The position numbers were made by a program, and so were the translations under genes. The notes beneath the pieces are model-generated. The model saw only the letters and a program-made list of their open reading frames with translations. It had not been told where the DNA came from and ran no database searches. From positions 16,627,807-16,691,806 of the forward strand of contig OY783206.1 in assembly GCA_963678705.1 (NCBI GenBank): a DNA stretch of 64,000 nucleotides. The letters are read 5' to 3'. Below, in pieces: positions 1 to 9,372 of the stretch (position 1 is its first letter; each line of letters begins with the position of its first letter). This DNA is from Panorpa germanica. Taxonomy: Eukaryota; Arthropoda; Insecta; Mecoptera; Panorpidae.

Positions 1-18
1 TGAGGACACAAGCCCATT
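1..18 (+). mobile_element. MITE-1 right terminus, cut by window edge
   Basis: The first bases read AGGACACAAGCCCATT, the same right end found on the complete MITE-1 copies at 30252-30883 and 38451-39066. The rest of this copy lies outside the window. Confidence 0.6.
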
Positions 19-129
19 ATTTCCGTGTATTTTAATATCAAAGAAAAGAACCATGTTTATATTAGAAAAAGTCTACTGCCATCTGTTATTAATTCTATGA
101 GCTATTAATAAAATTATATGTAATTTTAC

Positions 130-395
130 GTACATGTATGTTGTGTAACATCGAATAGTTTCGGTATCAGATATCGACTATTAGTTGGGCCCTTCGCCAG
201 GAACAAAGAGCCCCGATCCGCATGGGTTAGTAACCCGACGTTCACTAGAATTTTGTGACAAAGGACATCAATGTCTAGCTCGTTTGCCACGTCTCTTATT
301 AACTCCATAAATAACTCCCCTTCGTCCAGCCCCTGGAGATGTCGTCGACTGCTCGTCGATCCGATGGGCGACCGACTCGTGGGGGACCTGCATCT
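130..395 (-). CDS. Pde11: Internal exon of a GAF-domain cyclic-nucleotide phosphodiesterase (GAF-A region), PDE11-like
   Basis: The minus-strand reading frame encodes a Ser/Arg-rich linker followed by the start of a GAF domain, with [19 protein letters not shown], the DRGSLFL core and KLFDV. This layout is that of GAF-A in PDE11/PDE5/PDE6-type phosphodiesterases, which hydrolyse cAMP and/or cGMP and use GAF domains for dimerisation and cyclic-nucleotide binding. The acceptor is a pyrimidine-rich tract ending TTTTCAG before position 395. The donor is probably TAC/GTAAAA after 130 (a second GT lies just upstream at 133). The catalytic HD domain is not in the window and would lie beyond position 1. 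The exon starts in phase 0, matching the donor phase of 35852-36340. PDE11 is preferred because of the pattern around the LCHKIL segment and the N-terminal exon; a PDE5/6-like paralogue is the main alternative. The family call is firm, the orthology less so. Confidence 0.85.
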
Positions 396-776
396 CTGAA
401 AATAAAAGACATTATCAGTTTTAAGATACATTCGATTCTATATAGTTAGCGAATGTGATGAAGAGGAGGCTGATCCTGACCACATTCTGTGGCAATGTAA
501 AAATACAGCAATGGCAAGAAATGGACTTACTTAACACCGCCTTTTTGATTTAAAAACCGAAATTTATAACAGCAGTAGCCATGAATAGGTCATTCTTGTC
601 TGGATATAAAGTATAAGAAGAAGCAGAACAATATTAGGGGCGATAAAAGACTACGTGCCTAGGAATCCCAAAAATTATATTTAAATTAAAAATTGTAAGA
701 TAAGATACATTTGCTAAAGACATTGTCGTTCTTAAAACCTCATCGGTTAAATGTTATAAATTTGTACAGTTATTTA

Positions 777-1583
777 GGGCTTTATTCTGCAAAATATTTC
801 CACCGGTGAAAAAATTTCATCGCTGTAAAATGACGTCACAAAAGCGATGATTTTTTATTTGGTAATCTGTAAGAAATTTCCATCGATTTTATTTTTGTCG
901 CTGGAAAAAAAATCGACCAAATTATAAGGTCGCCTTCAGCGGTGACTTTAAAATTTTTCATCGCTGTATTTTTGAGAACTGTCAAACAATTTAAACTATA
1001 ATTTGCTGTAGTTTAAAGATTCTACGAAAAAATAAAAAATAAGTTAGTATTTATATGTATACATATATTTTTTATTTTTTTATTGACATCCCAGAATATT
1101 ACAATCTATCCATAGATATAATAATTTGTATGCATATGAATATATAAATATATCAGAAAGTGAGGTTATGTTATTTGTCAATTCTTGTTTCTGGTGAATG
1201 CTTTTTTTACAAAAATTGTGCATGGCCATTTGAAATTCTATTTATAATAATTATTTCCCCACTGATTTCCCGTTTTCCTTTTCGTAGATGCCATATTGAC
1301 TTTGTTTAATAGAATTTGACATGTAGGAGTTATATAAACAACTGTCATTTAAAATATTTTATATTTTTCTATTTAATACTTTGTCGTGATTGGTCAAATA
1401 TCATCAATACCAGTTTATACTCTTTCAGCGCTGTACATTATAAGGGCGGTGGAAAATTTTGCATACAGAATACCACTTTAGATATTTTAAAAACAGCGAC
1501 CTTATTCGTGCGGTGAAAAAATTAAATATTTCCACCGCTGAAAAAATATGGTCGATTTTTTGAAAAATTACAGAATAAGGCAC
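777..1583 (-). mobile_element. MITE-2 copy A
   Basis: It begins GGGCTTTATTCTG and ends CAGAATAAGGCAC, inverted copies of each other. TTTA lies outside on the left and TAAA on the right, so the target duplication is TA or a 3-bp TTA/TAA type. Inside, short words such as TTTCATCGCTGT and CACCGCTGAAAAA recur on both strands near both ends. It is the reverse complement of copy B (39843-40405) and carries extra central sequence. No coding potential is seen; the 66-codon frame at 1316 is by chance. Confidence 0.75.
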
Positions 1584-3257
1584 TAAATATATTATTATCT
1601 AATTATCCTGAAAATTTTAAGACGATTGACCGGTTCGGGCACGAGATAAATGTTAACTAAGTTCGCACGGGGGAGGCAAAACTTTCTAGTCTTTCATTTA
1701 TAATTAAAAAACACATATCAGTATATGACGTAAGAACGATTGTAGAAAATAGAGTCCTCTATAAGATTTACAATAATTACTTTTATCCTAGGACCAACTA
1801 ATAAGAAGTTATTGCTCCTGATGGCGATTCGCGCGATTGTTCGTTAACGGGAATAGCATGGAATTTGATTTAGATTTTAATCTTAACTTAACTTATGATT
1901 AGAGGAAGCTAGGAGAATGGTGGTCACTTAAGCTGTTTTCGAAATATTTTCTTATTTTAAGGACCTTATTTAGTGGACTTTAGATAAATACGATACACAT
2001 TATCAATCTATTAAGCTTTAGTTTTTAAGTTTGGAATGTATATAGGAATGAAATGTATTAGAAATATAATACTGTAGATTGTAAAGCCGAAAGGCATACA
2101 CAATTAATATATAAAAAATCAATCTATTAAGCGTTTGTTATTTTTCTATCGTTTTTTAAAACTCTTCGTTGACCTGCGGGTAATGGCGGTCATCTATTGG
2201 GGTATTACTGTTCATTCGAAATTACTCAATCCAATGGTGTAAAAATATGTTTAGGTACTAAATTAACTCAGCTTTACTTCTAAAATGAAGTAATTAATAA
2301 AATAAAAAAACTTTCTTTTTATTTTACCCATACATGTTCTTTATTTTTTATATTTTAACTAAAATTAACCAAGACATTCTTTTTTTATAATAAACCAAAC
2401 ATATTATTATTATTTTTATATTTGGACTATGATAATTACCTACAGATTAAGACGTCTAAAAACTCTCCCTTTGCTCTCACAATAATCGCATAGATTCAGT
2501 GACCGCTATTACCCGCTCAGAGTGACTGCCATTACCCCAAAAATCAATAATGGTTCTTTAATTGATCACTAAAAACGTAAAGAACTTTTATGAAATCCAG
2601 CAAGCACATAGGATACACTAGTATGGGGGTAATAATTGACATTTAGAAAGATATTGATTGGTATAAATCACTTCAAGCTTACCTTCCTCGAATTTTTCAT
2701 TTTTTTATAACAAAACACGTCCTTACTTTTACACAGCTGTCCGATTTACAGCGAGCGATGTAAAATGACGGTGTTTCAGGCGTATACTAGACGGCGGTAC
2801 TAGTAGCATTAGCAAAATGTTTTTGGAAGTTTTAGATTTCGATGTGACCGGCATTACCCACTGACCGCCATTCCCCCATCTTCCCCTATGGTTGAAAATG
2901 TAACGTAATGTAACACTTGCAATAAGCTAGCACTGTAAGACAATTTCTATATGAGAAGTAATAAATGATCCTTGAAATTAGCTTGTGCAAGTAAATAAGT
3001 GTAAAACTTGCACTCCCAGATAATGGCTACCGATAAAAAAATGAAGAAAATTATTTGTCGTTATGTAAAGTGGTGAATCTTGGTATTAAATTTGCTTTTC
3101 CGGCATAGGGAGCGCCCCATTCTGTGTATTAAGCAAAATGCAACATGAATTGTTAATTACACAACATATTTTTGTATAACTTTTTTATTTTAAAAGTTAC
3201 ACCAAAAAGTAGATAATATCATTATCTACAAAAAAGCTCTTTACAATTTTTTTATGT
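1584..3257. other. Non-coding intron sequence with inverted GGTAATGGCGG-type motifs
   Basis: No gene is seen. Around 2175-2215, 2505-2545 and 2845-2885 the words GGGTAATGGCGGTCA and its complement (GACCGCCATT, GCTATTACCC) recur in opposite orientations, which suggests an old MITE of about 0.7 kb whose ends are not clear. A reversed copy of the 82-bp monomer (see 15369-16095) lies at about 2915-3005. Confidence 0.35.
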
Positions 3258-4000
3258 TACCCAGGTAGAAAATTGTCTTGCAGTGCAAGATTGCCATTTT
3301 CCAGCGTGCCACAACCTAACTGCAAGATTCATATTCTACTTGTCATATAGAAATTGTCTTCGAGTTCAAGGTTCACACTTGCTAACTTAGCACAAACTAA
3401 TTCTAAGTTTCATTTCTATAGAAGATTCATTATATGAAGAACACAACATTTTGCTTATTGTGTTTTGTTGAAAATGATTTTGTTTAAAAAAAAAATTTGC
3501 AAAATAAAATATTTAAGGAGGTACAGGACGTACCGTCAATGCAAAAAGTTTATTTCTCGGTAATAGGAAATGCAAAATACGAAGTACATGAGGGACGAGC
3601 AAAAATTAGGACTATTAAACTGCTATTTGCTTGTTAAAATGATTTTTTATGCATATAATAGTTTAATAAATTAAAAATTGCCTATAATTAATATCAAATT
3701 TATATTAATTCAATTTAAATACAAATTAAATATTTTGAAAAAGGAATAATAAATTTTGCAACGCTGCAAATTTACGTGTGTTGACGCATGCGTGATTTGG
3801 TTCTTTGACCAATAAATTGTTATATTTTATATAACATTTACTCCGATTTTGAATTTCCCGCTGAAATTGACATTTGCAACGTTGTCGGCTTATAACCTAC
3901 ACTTACTGTTTCTTAAAGGTTTTATTTAAATATTTTCGTATATAGGTATCCTTTTGATAATTTTCTTTTTGCCATAGTTACAGAAAAGATTCTTTTATAT

Positions 4001-4294
4001 TGTTATAGCACACATTCCATACAACACAAAACTAACAGTGTCTCTTCAGTATCTTTGCTGACCAAGCACTCTAGAGATAGTAAAATAGTATATAAGTAAT
4101 GTATTAGTCTTAATCTAATTAGTTCAAGTTTATGTATAATCTGCATCGCGCAGATAGTAATTAGCTGGCTCACCATTTGAGTTCATGTATAAACTGCATC
4201 GCGCAGTTAGTAATTGAATCAAATAAATATTATTTAAGTAAACTTAAAATAAATTGTTTTTTTTATTAAAGTCTAAATTACTCAAACTTTAATT
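4001..4294 (+). repeat. 5' LTR of the errantivirus
   Basis: It starts TGTTATAGCACAC and ends CTTTAATT. TATATAAG at 4089-4096 is a possible TATA-like element and AATAAA at 4222-4227 a polyadenylation signal. Two related ~45-bp segments each contain a 6-bp stem around the loop ATCGC (4139-4155 and 4192-4208), and the two stems differ by a compensated base pair. Identity to the 3' LTR points to a very young insertion. Confidence 0.95.
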
Positions 4295-4311
4295 GGCGCA
4301 GTCGGTAGGAT
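4294..4311 (+). promoter_or_regulatory. Primer-binding site, tRNA-Ser type
   Basis: TGGCGCAGTCGG begins at the LTR boundary. Its first eleven bases complement the 3' end of insect tRNA-Ser (CGACTGCGCCA), the primer type known for 17.6/297-like errantiviruses. Confidence 0.8.
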
Positions 4312-4319
4312 TTTAAGGA

Positions 4320-4803
4320 ATTACAATCGCTGTAAATTTTTCCATTTTTATGGTTAACTTAATATTTCGAAACCTACAAAAATAAAGTTAAAGAATAAAG
4401 TGAACTTAATAAATAGTGGAGTGAAATAGAAACAGAAAGTGAAGTGCTCCGAGGCTCATCGACCCACTAGCAGCAGCATATGGACATGAAGATCTCGCAA
4501 GGCATCGCGGTGATAATCGTAATGTGAGTACTCATTCATATTTCCTTTCTATATTCACACTTCCCAAAAACAAAAATTATTATTATTTTTACAATAATAT
4601 TTCCTGTTAAAAAAAAGGAGTATAAATCGCTTATACAGGCCTAAAAACAGGTATTAAATTTAAAAAAAAAGGAGTATAAATCGCTTATACAGGCCTACCA
4701 AATATTAAAAATAATATTAAAATAAAATATAAATTACGCAACGTAATACAATAATTAAATAATAATTTTCTAAAAAGGAATATAAATCGCTTATATAGGC
4801 CTA
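4320..4803 (+). repeat. Leader with three ~32-bp repeats and four ATCGC-loop hairpins
   Basis: Three near-identical units (4612-4643, 4662-4697, 4771-4803) share a purine run, GGAGTATAAATCGCTTATAC (third unit GGAATATAA...) and AGGCCTA. Each forms a 6-bp stem around ATCGC: 4620-4636, 4674-4690 and 4780-4796. The G-C base pair closing the first two is an A-T pair in the third. A further stem, TTACA/TGTAA around the same loop, lies at 4321-4335. Errantivirus leaders are known to carry regulatory and packaging sequences, so a role in the genomic RNA is plausible but not shown. Confidence 0.75.
4480..4523 (+). CDS. env: Probable env leader exon (start codon and first half of the signal peptide)
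   Basis: ATG at 4480 opens a frame of 14 codons plus two bases ending at AAT/GTGAGT, a strong splice donor (4524). The encoded residues turn hydrophobic towards the donor. The acceptor TTGTTGCAG at 9364-9372 continues the frame in phase, into more hydrophobic residues and then the env frame, which has no convincing ATG of its own near its start. Errantivirus env is known to be made from a singly spliced subgenomic mRNA. Here the splice would supply both the start codon and part of the signal peptide. The exon is predicted from sequence only. Confidence 0.65.
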
Positions 4804-4947
4804 ATGAAAATTAAAAATATCAAAACTAATACTATAATGTAATATAATAAAATACTTGCAAATTAACTATATAATAATAATAATTTTTTAAAAATAAAAT
4901 GTTTACAAAATAACTTTTCTTAAATAAAAGTTACACTATAAATCAAA

Positions 4948-6630
4948 ATGGAGACATTCCATATTTATCTAAATTATGTAAAGGAATATAATGGAAACAA
5001 TTCGCTGACGAATTTTATAGAAGATTGCGAAGTGATCATAGATAATTTTGCCATATTCCCCGGTAAAAATGAAGATAAAAAAGAAGCTATTAGGAATAAC
5101 GGTCTATTGCTCTCAGCTATAAAAAGCAAGATTATTGGAGACGCAGCAAGTTTAATAAAGAATAAACATATTAATACATGGGAGAAATTAAAAACTATTT
5201 TAATAAATAGTTATACTAAAAACCGCAGCCATATCCCGGATACAACAACACTTAAACGAAAGCCTAATGAGAAAGTTATTACTTATTACTTTAGATGTTT
5301 AGAATCAGTTAACAACTTTAATGTTTTGAACACACTTCACAATAAAACATCTTTAAATATGAAAGCACTGGCAAAACATCATGATTCCCTGATGGTGAGA
5401 GATTTCATAAAGGAGCTAAACGATCCCCTTGGATGTAAATTAAGACGCCAAAATCCTAACACAATGGATGAGCTTCTAGAATTAATAATAGAAGATATGA
5501 CAAACCACGAAATCCATACTAACGAGGAATATAACCACCCTCACCAACAACAAGTGAAGAACACACAAGATTTTCAAACAGAGCCGTCAACACAAAAACC
5601 GTGTGAAACAATAATCGAACAAACCATTGAGAATAAAGAAATAGACAATGTACGGACGGAACTACAAGAAGTAATCATAAACAACGAGAGTACAGAAATC
5701 AAAGTACAAAACCAAAATTCAGAAGAAAAACGGGACACAGAAACAAATGAAAATAAAAACGATATCAAATTACAAAAAGAAATGGCAAACAATGTGCCCA
5801 CAAATATTAAAATACAAAGCCAGAATAATTCAGAAGAAGTTCTGAATACAGATGAAAAGGAAAAAGAACTTGAAGAGTTTACCAAAACAGAAGTAAAGAA
5901 AAAGACAATTGTTAAAGTAAAAATGAAGCAAGGAAAAATAAGCGTCAAACAAAACACAGAAGATCAGAACATGCAAGATTTCAAAGTAGAAAATCAGCAA
6001 AATATGAAACAAGAATCAGAGAATCAAAATTCACAACATTTCGAAATACAAAATCAACAAAATGTTAAGCAACAATCAAAAAATCCAAACTTTCTAGATT
6101 TTAAAGTACAAAATCAACAAAAAATCAGACAAATAACAGAAAAGCAAACTGTACAAGAACTTGAAATAGTGAAGCAACAAAACATCAACCAAGAAAACCC
6201 AGAAAAACAAAATATGCAATATTCTGAAGTAAAAAAATTACACAATATAAAGCAAGGAAAAGCAGGAAATAATAAAAATCAAAATTTTAAAATAAAAAAT
6301 AAAATTGAAAAGAAAAAAAGAAACAAAGCTAAATGCATACCAGAAAAACAAGAAGATTCAGAAAACGAGGCACACACTTTGTGGATAAATGATCACAGAA
6401 AAGAAATAATTCGTGGACAGAAGATTAGAAATTCGGCACAACTAAAGCAACTATATGGAACCAAACGAAATAAAAATAATAACTGGATAGATGAATATTT
6501 GACGAATATTATGACGAATAAAAATAATAAAACATATATTGACTTTACTTTAAAGAACTTCCTGATAAGATTAACTTCAAAAAGTCTTCAATACTTCCCG
6601 AAAAAATTAAAATTTCTACCCGAACCTTAA
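4948..6630 (+). CDS. gag: Errantivirus Gag, intact 560 aa
   Basis: Structural capsid precursor. Residues 1-190 resemble the errantivirus Gag capsid region: predicted helices, the segment around TWEKLKTILINSY, and MVRDFIKELNDPLG, which matches the usual FLNGL-type position near the capsid C-terminus. Residues 200-460 are a low-complexity, Asn/Gln/Lys/Glu-rich region with four or five imperfect ~20-residue repeats built on QNxQxFxVxNQQN (about 5960-6240). No CCHC zinc knuckle is visible, as is usual in gypsy-type errantiviruses; a basic C-terminus could bind RNA. The start ATG follows the leader in a plausible context. The frame has no stop or frameshift, in contrast to pol. It probably functions in particle assembly, possibly in trans with a helper element. 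Confidence 0.85.
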   Translation: METFHIYLNYVKEYNGNNSLTNFIEDCEVIIDNFAIFPGKNEDKKEAIRNNGLLLSAIKSKIIGDAASLIKNKHINTWEKLKTILINSYTKNRSHIPDTTTLKRKPNEKVITYYFRCLESVNNFNVLNTLHNKTSLNMKALAKHHDSLMVRDFIKELNDPLGCKLRRQNPNTMDELLELIIEDMTNHEIHTNEEYNHPHQQQVKNTQDFQTEPSTQKPCETIIEQTIENKEIDNVRTELQEVIINNESTEIKVQNQNSEEKRDTETNENKNDIKLQKEMANNVPTNIKIQSQNNSEEVLNTDEKEKELEEFTKTEVKKKTIVKVKMKQGKISVKQNTEDQNMQDFKVENQQNMKQESENQNSQHFEIQNQQNVKQQSKNPNFLDFKVQNQQKIRQITEKQTVQELEIVKQQNINQENPEKQNMQYSEVKKLHNIKQGKAGNNKNQNFKIKNKIEKKKRNKAKCIPEKQEDSENEAHTLWINDHRKEIIRGQKIRNSAQLKQLYGTKRNKNNNWIDEYLTNIMTNKNNKTYIDFTLKNFLIRLTSKSLQYFPKKLKFLPEP

Positions 6631-7224
6631 CAATTCAAATACGCAATCGCAAGCAACCAGACCCACGTGACTATATAATATTTAACTCCGAAATTTAAAA
6701 CTAAAAAGAATAAAACTCTAGAACGAACAACCAACCACCAACCACCTTAATAAAGAAAATTGTATGAACTATTAAAGGAATTATACAAAACAACCATTTA
6801 AATAAATTACTACAAATATTACGATAAACAATACATTTACAAAACACAACAGACAAAAAGAAAAAGGAAATGATGAAACGAATTGAGAATCATAAACAAC
6901 CACCTTAATGCAGAAAATCGCATAAGCACTGGTTATCACCAGCAGTAAAACCCTATAAACATACAAATTAAGCGACATCAAGTAATAACTATTTCGATAC
7001 AATTACCAACGCAGTTAAAATTATTAAAATTAATAAAAAGAGTAAATTATTTAAATTAAAATAAAGAAACACGACCTATTAATATCTACATTAACAAAAA
7101 CTACATTTAAAAATAAAAGTCAATAAACCCATTGTAATGATAATACATATTAAATGTACAATAATTTAAAAGATAAACACCATCGGAAAATATAAAAACG
7201 AGCATAAAATAAAAAATGATATCA
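6631..7224 (+). pseudogene. Unreadable pol remnant
   Basis: This stretch sits where protease and reverse transcriptase should be. All three plus frames are broken by many stops and no reverse-transcriptase motif is found. A short sequence around ACCAACCACCTTAAT (6733) recurs in altered form at 6897, hinting at further internal duplication. The minus-strand frames here are chance frames of AT-rich DNA. Confidence 0.5.
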
Positions 7225-7740
7225 GACATCAAGAAACAAACGCAACGCACAAGGTCATTTACGAAAGATATACCCGTGTATTCTAATAAAATACGTGGAA
7301 ACTGCAAGCAATTTGCAAGCAATGCAAATACCATGATTTGAACGCCGCTAAATTACACAAAAACAACTGTGAGAGCAAAATATAAGCGCATTCCACAATA
7401 CCAGAGTACCCGGTATCATAAAACATAAACATGACCTATCCAAGTCAAATGTGCTATTATAAGACGTAATGAAACCCTATACTCCAGTACAAAAGATAAT
7501 GCTACATTAACAAACTAAGTCAGCATTTCTAATTCAGCTACTATGATAATCCATATACTAACACATTGGAAAACACAAAAATAAAATAGCAATTTTATCT
7601 GCATAAAGTTAAGGAAATAAATACAGACAGTACAATTCATTATCATGATTAAAGCTACTGTTAAAAATCCAAATGTAGACACAGTATACATGAACACTAA
7701 CAAAAAACATAGCAATAGCGGAATAAAAACATGAAACCTT
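7225..7740 (+). pseudogene. First, strongly decayed copy of an integrase segment
   Basis: The DNA parallels 7790-8640 with many gaps: a GAAAGATATA block at 7263 against 7824, a GCCGCTAAATTACAC block at 7342 against 7926, an AACATAAACATGA block at 7423 against 8288, and a GCTACTGTTAAAAATCCAAA block at 7653 against 8519. It lies in direct orientation just upstream of the better copy, so the integrase region was duplicated in tandem and this half decayed or shrank further. Stops occur throughout. Confidence 0.6.
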
Positions 7741-7769
7741 TTTTAAGTAAAAGAACCACCAGAGTAATA

Positions 7770-8688
7770 ATCAGAATCAGCAAGTAATGAAGTAATAGAC
7801 GTCACATACAAATTAATTTGCGAAAGATATACGTGGTCTAGTCTACGAAAAGATGTCGAAAATTTCATCAATAACTGCAGCACATGCAAACAGTGCAAAT
7901 ATAAAAGAAAACCAATTAGAGCACCGCTAAATAACACCGAAACACCTGAGAGACCACTTGAGAAATTACATATAGATACGTTTGGTATAGACAATACTAT
8001 AATAGATGTATTTTCAAAATAACCACAGGCATACAAAATCGCCAATAGGTCATCCACAGAAATTGCCGATAAACTAATAACGTATTTCTCACACCACGGC
8101 ATACCCAATCATATTACAAATAATATTAAAAAATATACAAATATAACTGAATTCTCAAATAATCTCATCAAAGAATTACAAGAATTATATAAAATTAAAA
8201 TTCATATAACAACACCATACAGACATGAAAGTAATTCTCCAATAGAACGAGCACATTCCACGATACTAGAACTATATCGTATAGTGAAACATAAACATGA
8301 TCTTACACCCGAATCAATCATGAAATATGCTATTATAGGATATAACGAAACCCCACATTTCAGTACAGCATACAAACCAAGTCAGTATTGCTTATGGATT
8401 ATGACAAAAAACTCATAGACTTATACATCCAAAATTATAAAAATAAAATCTCAACCCTATACTCAAAAATTAAAGAAATAAATGCAAATCGAAAAGAACA
8501 GGTCATTAATAAGAGAAATGCTACTGTTAAAGACCCAAACGTAAAACAAGGAGATATCGTATACCTCAACACTAAATCAAAACAGGGTAAAAGCCGAATA
8601 AAGAACACAGGACCCTTTAAAGTACTAGAAGTGTCCGATACTTATATAGCTAAAATAGAAGACCTAAAAAAATAAAAAATTAAGAGAA
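7770..8688 (+). pseudogene. pol: Broken integrase (pol fragment)
   Basis: Read across stops, the segment gives a zinc-binding region with a C-x2-C pair near 7876-7887, then the first catalytic-core aspartate in HIDTFG near 7975. About 30 residues that normally separate it from the IDVFSK segment are missing. A stop (TAA) lies at 8020-8022. The second catalytic aspartate is lost: its expected position near 8119 reads as asparagines. The catalytic glutamate is retained (codon 8245-8247). A further stop follows at about 8418. The last part (8388-8675) is an open C-terminal domain with a GPF motif near 8611, as in GPY/F-type gypsy integrases. The protein cannot be active. Confidence 0.8.
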
Positions 8689-9315
8689 ACACATGTAGAT
8701 AACCTAGTGAAAACCAAAATGAAAAACCCAACTTCAAACGAACTTAACGAAGAAGGAAGTAATGTACTATTCGAATGTACTACACTACCTGTAGATAACA
8801 TAGGAAAAACCAAAATGAAAAACCCAACTCCAAACGAGTTTAATGAGAAAGGAATTAACGTCCTATTCGAACACACTACACTACCTGTCGATAAATCTAA
8901 GACAGATTATATTCTACACCTAGTTCACGACAAATTTAACCCCAGAGATTACACCGGATTCGCAAAGTTAGTAGCAAAGGACACACCCAATTTCGAATAC
9001 ATATTAAATAAAGCTAAAAGAACTAATAACCTCGTAGAGGGCCTATACAAACTCACGCGAGGCAGAACATTTGGACACACAATAAATCTTGTCTGCAATC
9101 AACAAAACTGCCTTGACAAACTTGCCAAATTTCTAAAAGAATTTGAAAATTCACCAACCGAATTAATAATACGAATGCCCCCTATAGCACAAGGACTTTT
9201 TAATAGAACAAAAGAAGAGGTCCTAGAAGTATTTAAACGGCATGGGCCCACAAAGCACAAATACATCATGCACTCAAATCCCGAAATACAAATGAATTAT
9301 TTATTTATTAATTAA
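8689..9315 (+). CDS. Unusual C-terminal extension of Pol, unrecognised domain
   Basis: The open frame (ATG at 8707, 202 aa) continues the integrase C-terminus in a shifted frame; the shift lies in the A-rich run near 8664-8680. It is therefore more likely a Pol tail than an independent gene. Residues 1-62 are two direct copies of a ~33-residue unit (KTKMKNPT...LFE..TLPVD; DNA about 8709-8800 and 8808-8892). Residues 65-202 form one compact, mixed-charge domain with RDYTGFAKLVAKDTPNFEYI and NLVCNQQNCLDKLAKFL. I recognise no family for it, and known errantivirus integrases usually end soon after the GPY/F region. It has no stop, unlike the pol sequence before it. Confidence 0.45.
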   Translation, partial: THVDNLVKTKMKNPTSNELNEEGSNVLFECTTLPVDNIGKTKMKNPTPNEFNEKGINVLFEHTTLPVDKSKTDYILHLVHDKFNPRDYTGFAKLVAKDTPNFEYILNKAKRTNNLVEGLYKLTRGRTFGHTINLVCNQQNCLDKLAKFLKEFENSPTELIIRMPPIAQGLFNRTKEEVLEVFKRHGPTKHKYIMHSNPEIQMNYLFIN

Positions 9316-9372
9316 TTATAAATAAATATATTAAAAACACGATCAAGTACTAAGAAATCCTGATTGTTGCAG

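Noticed and set aside
5574-6012. Minus-strand frames of 127 and 60 codons
   Set aside because: They are complements of the low-complexity C-terminal half of gag.
6781-7715. Hydrophobic minus-strand frames suggestive of membrane proteins
   Set aside because: They are complements of the A-rich degraded pol region; their Phe/Val/Ile bias follows from base composition.
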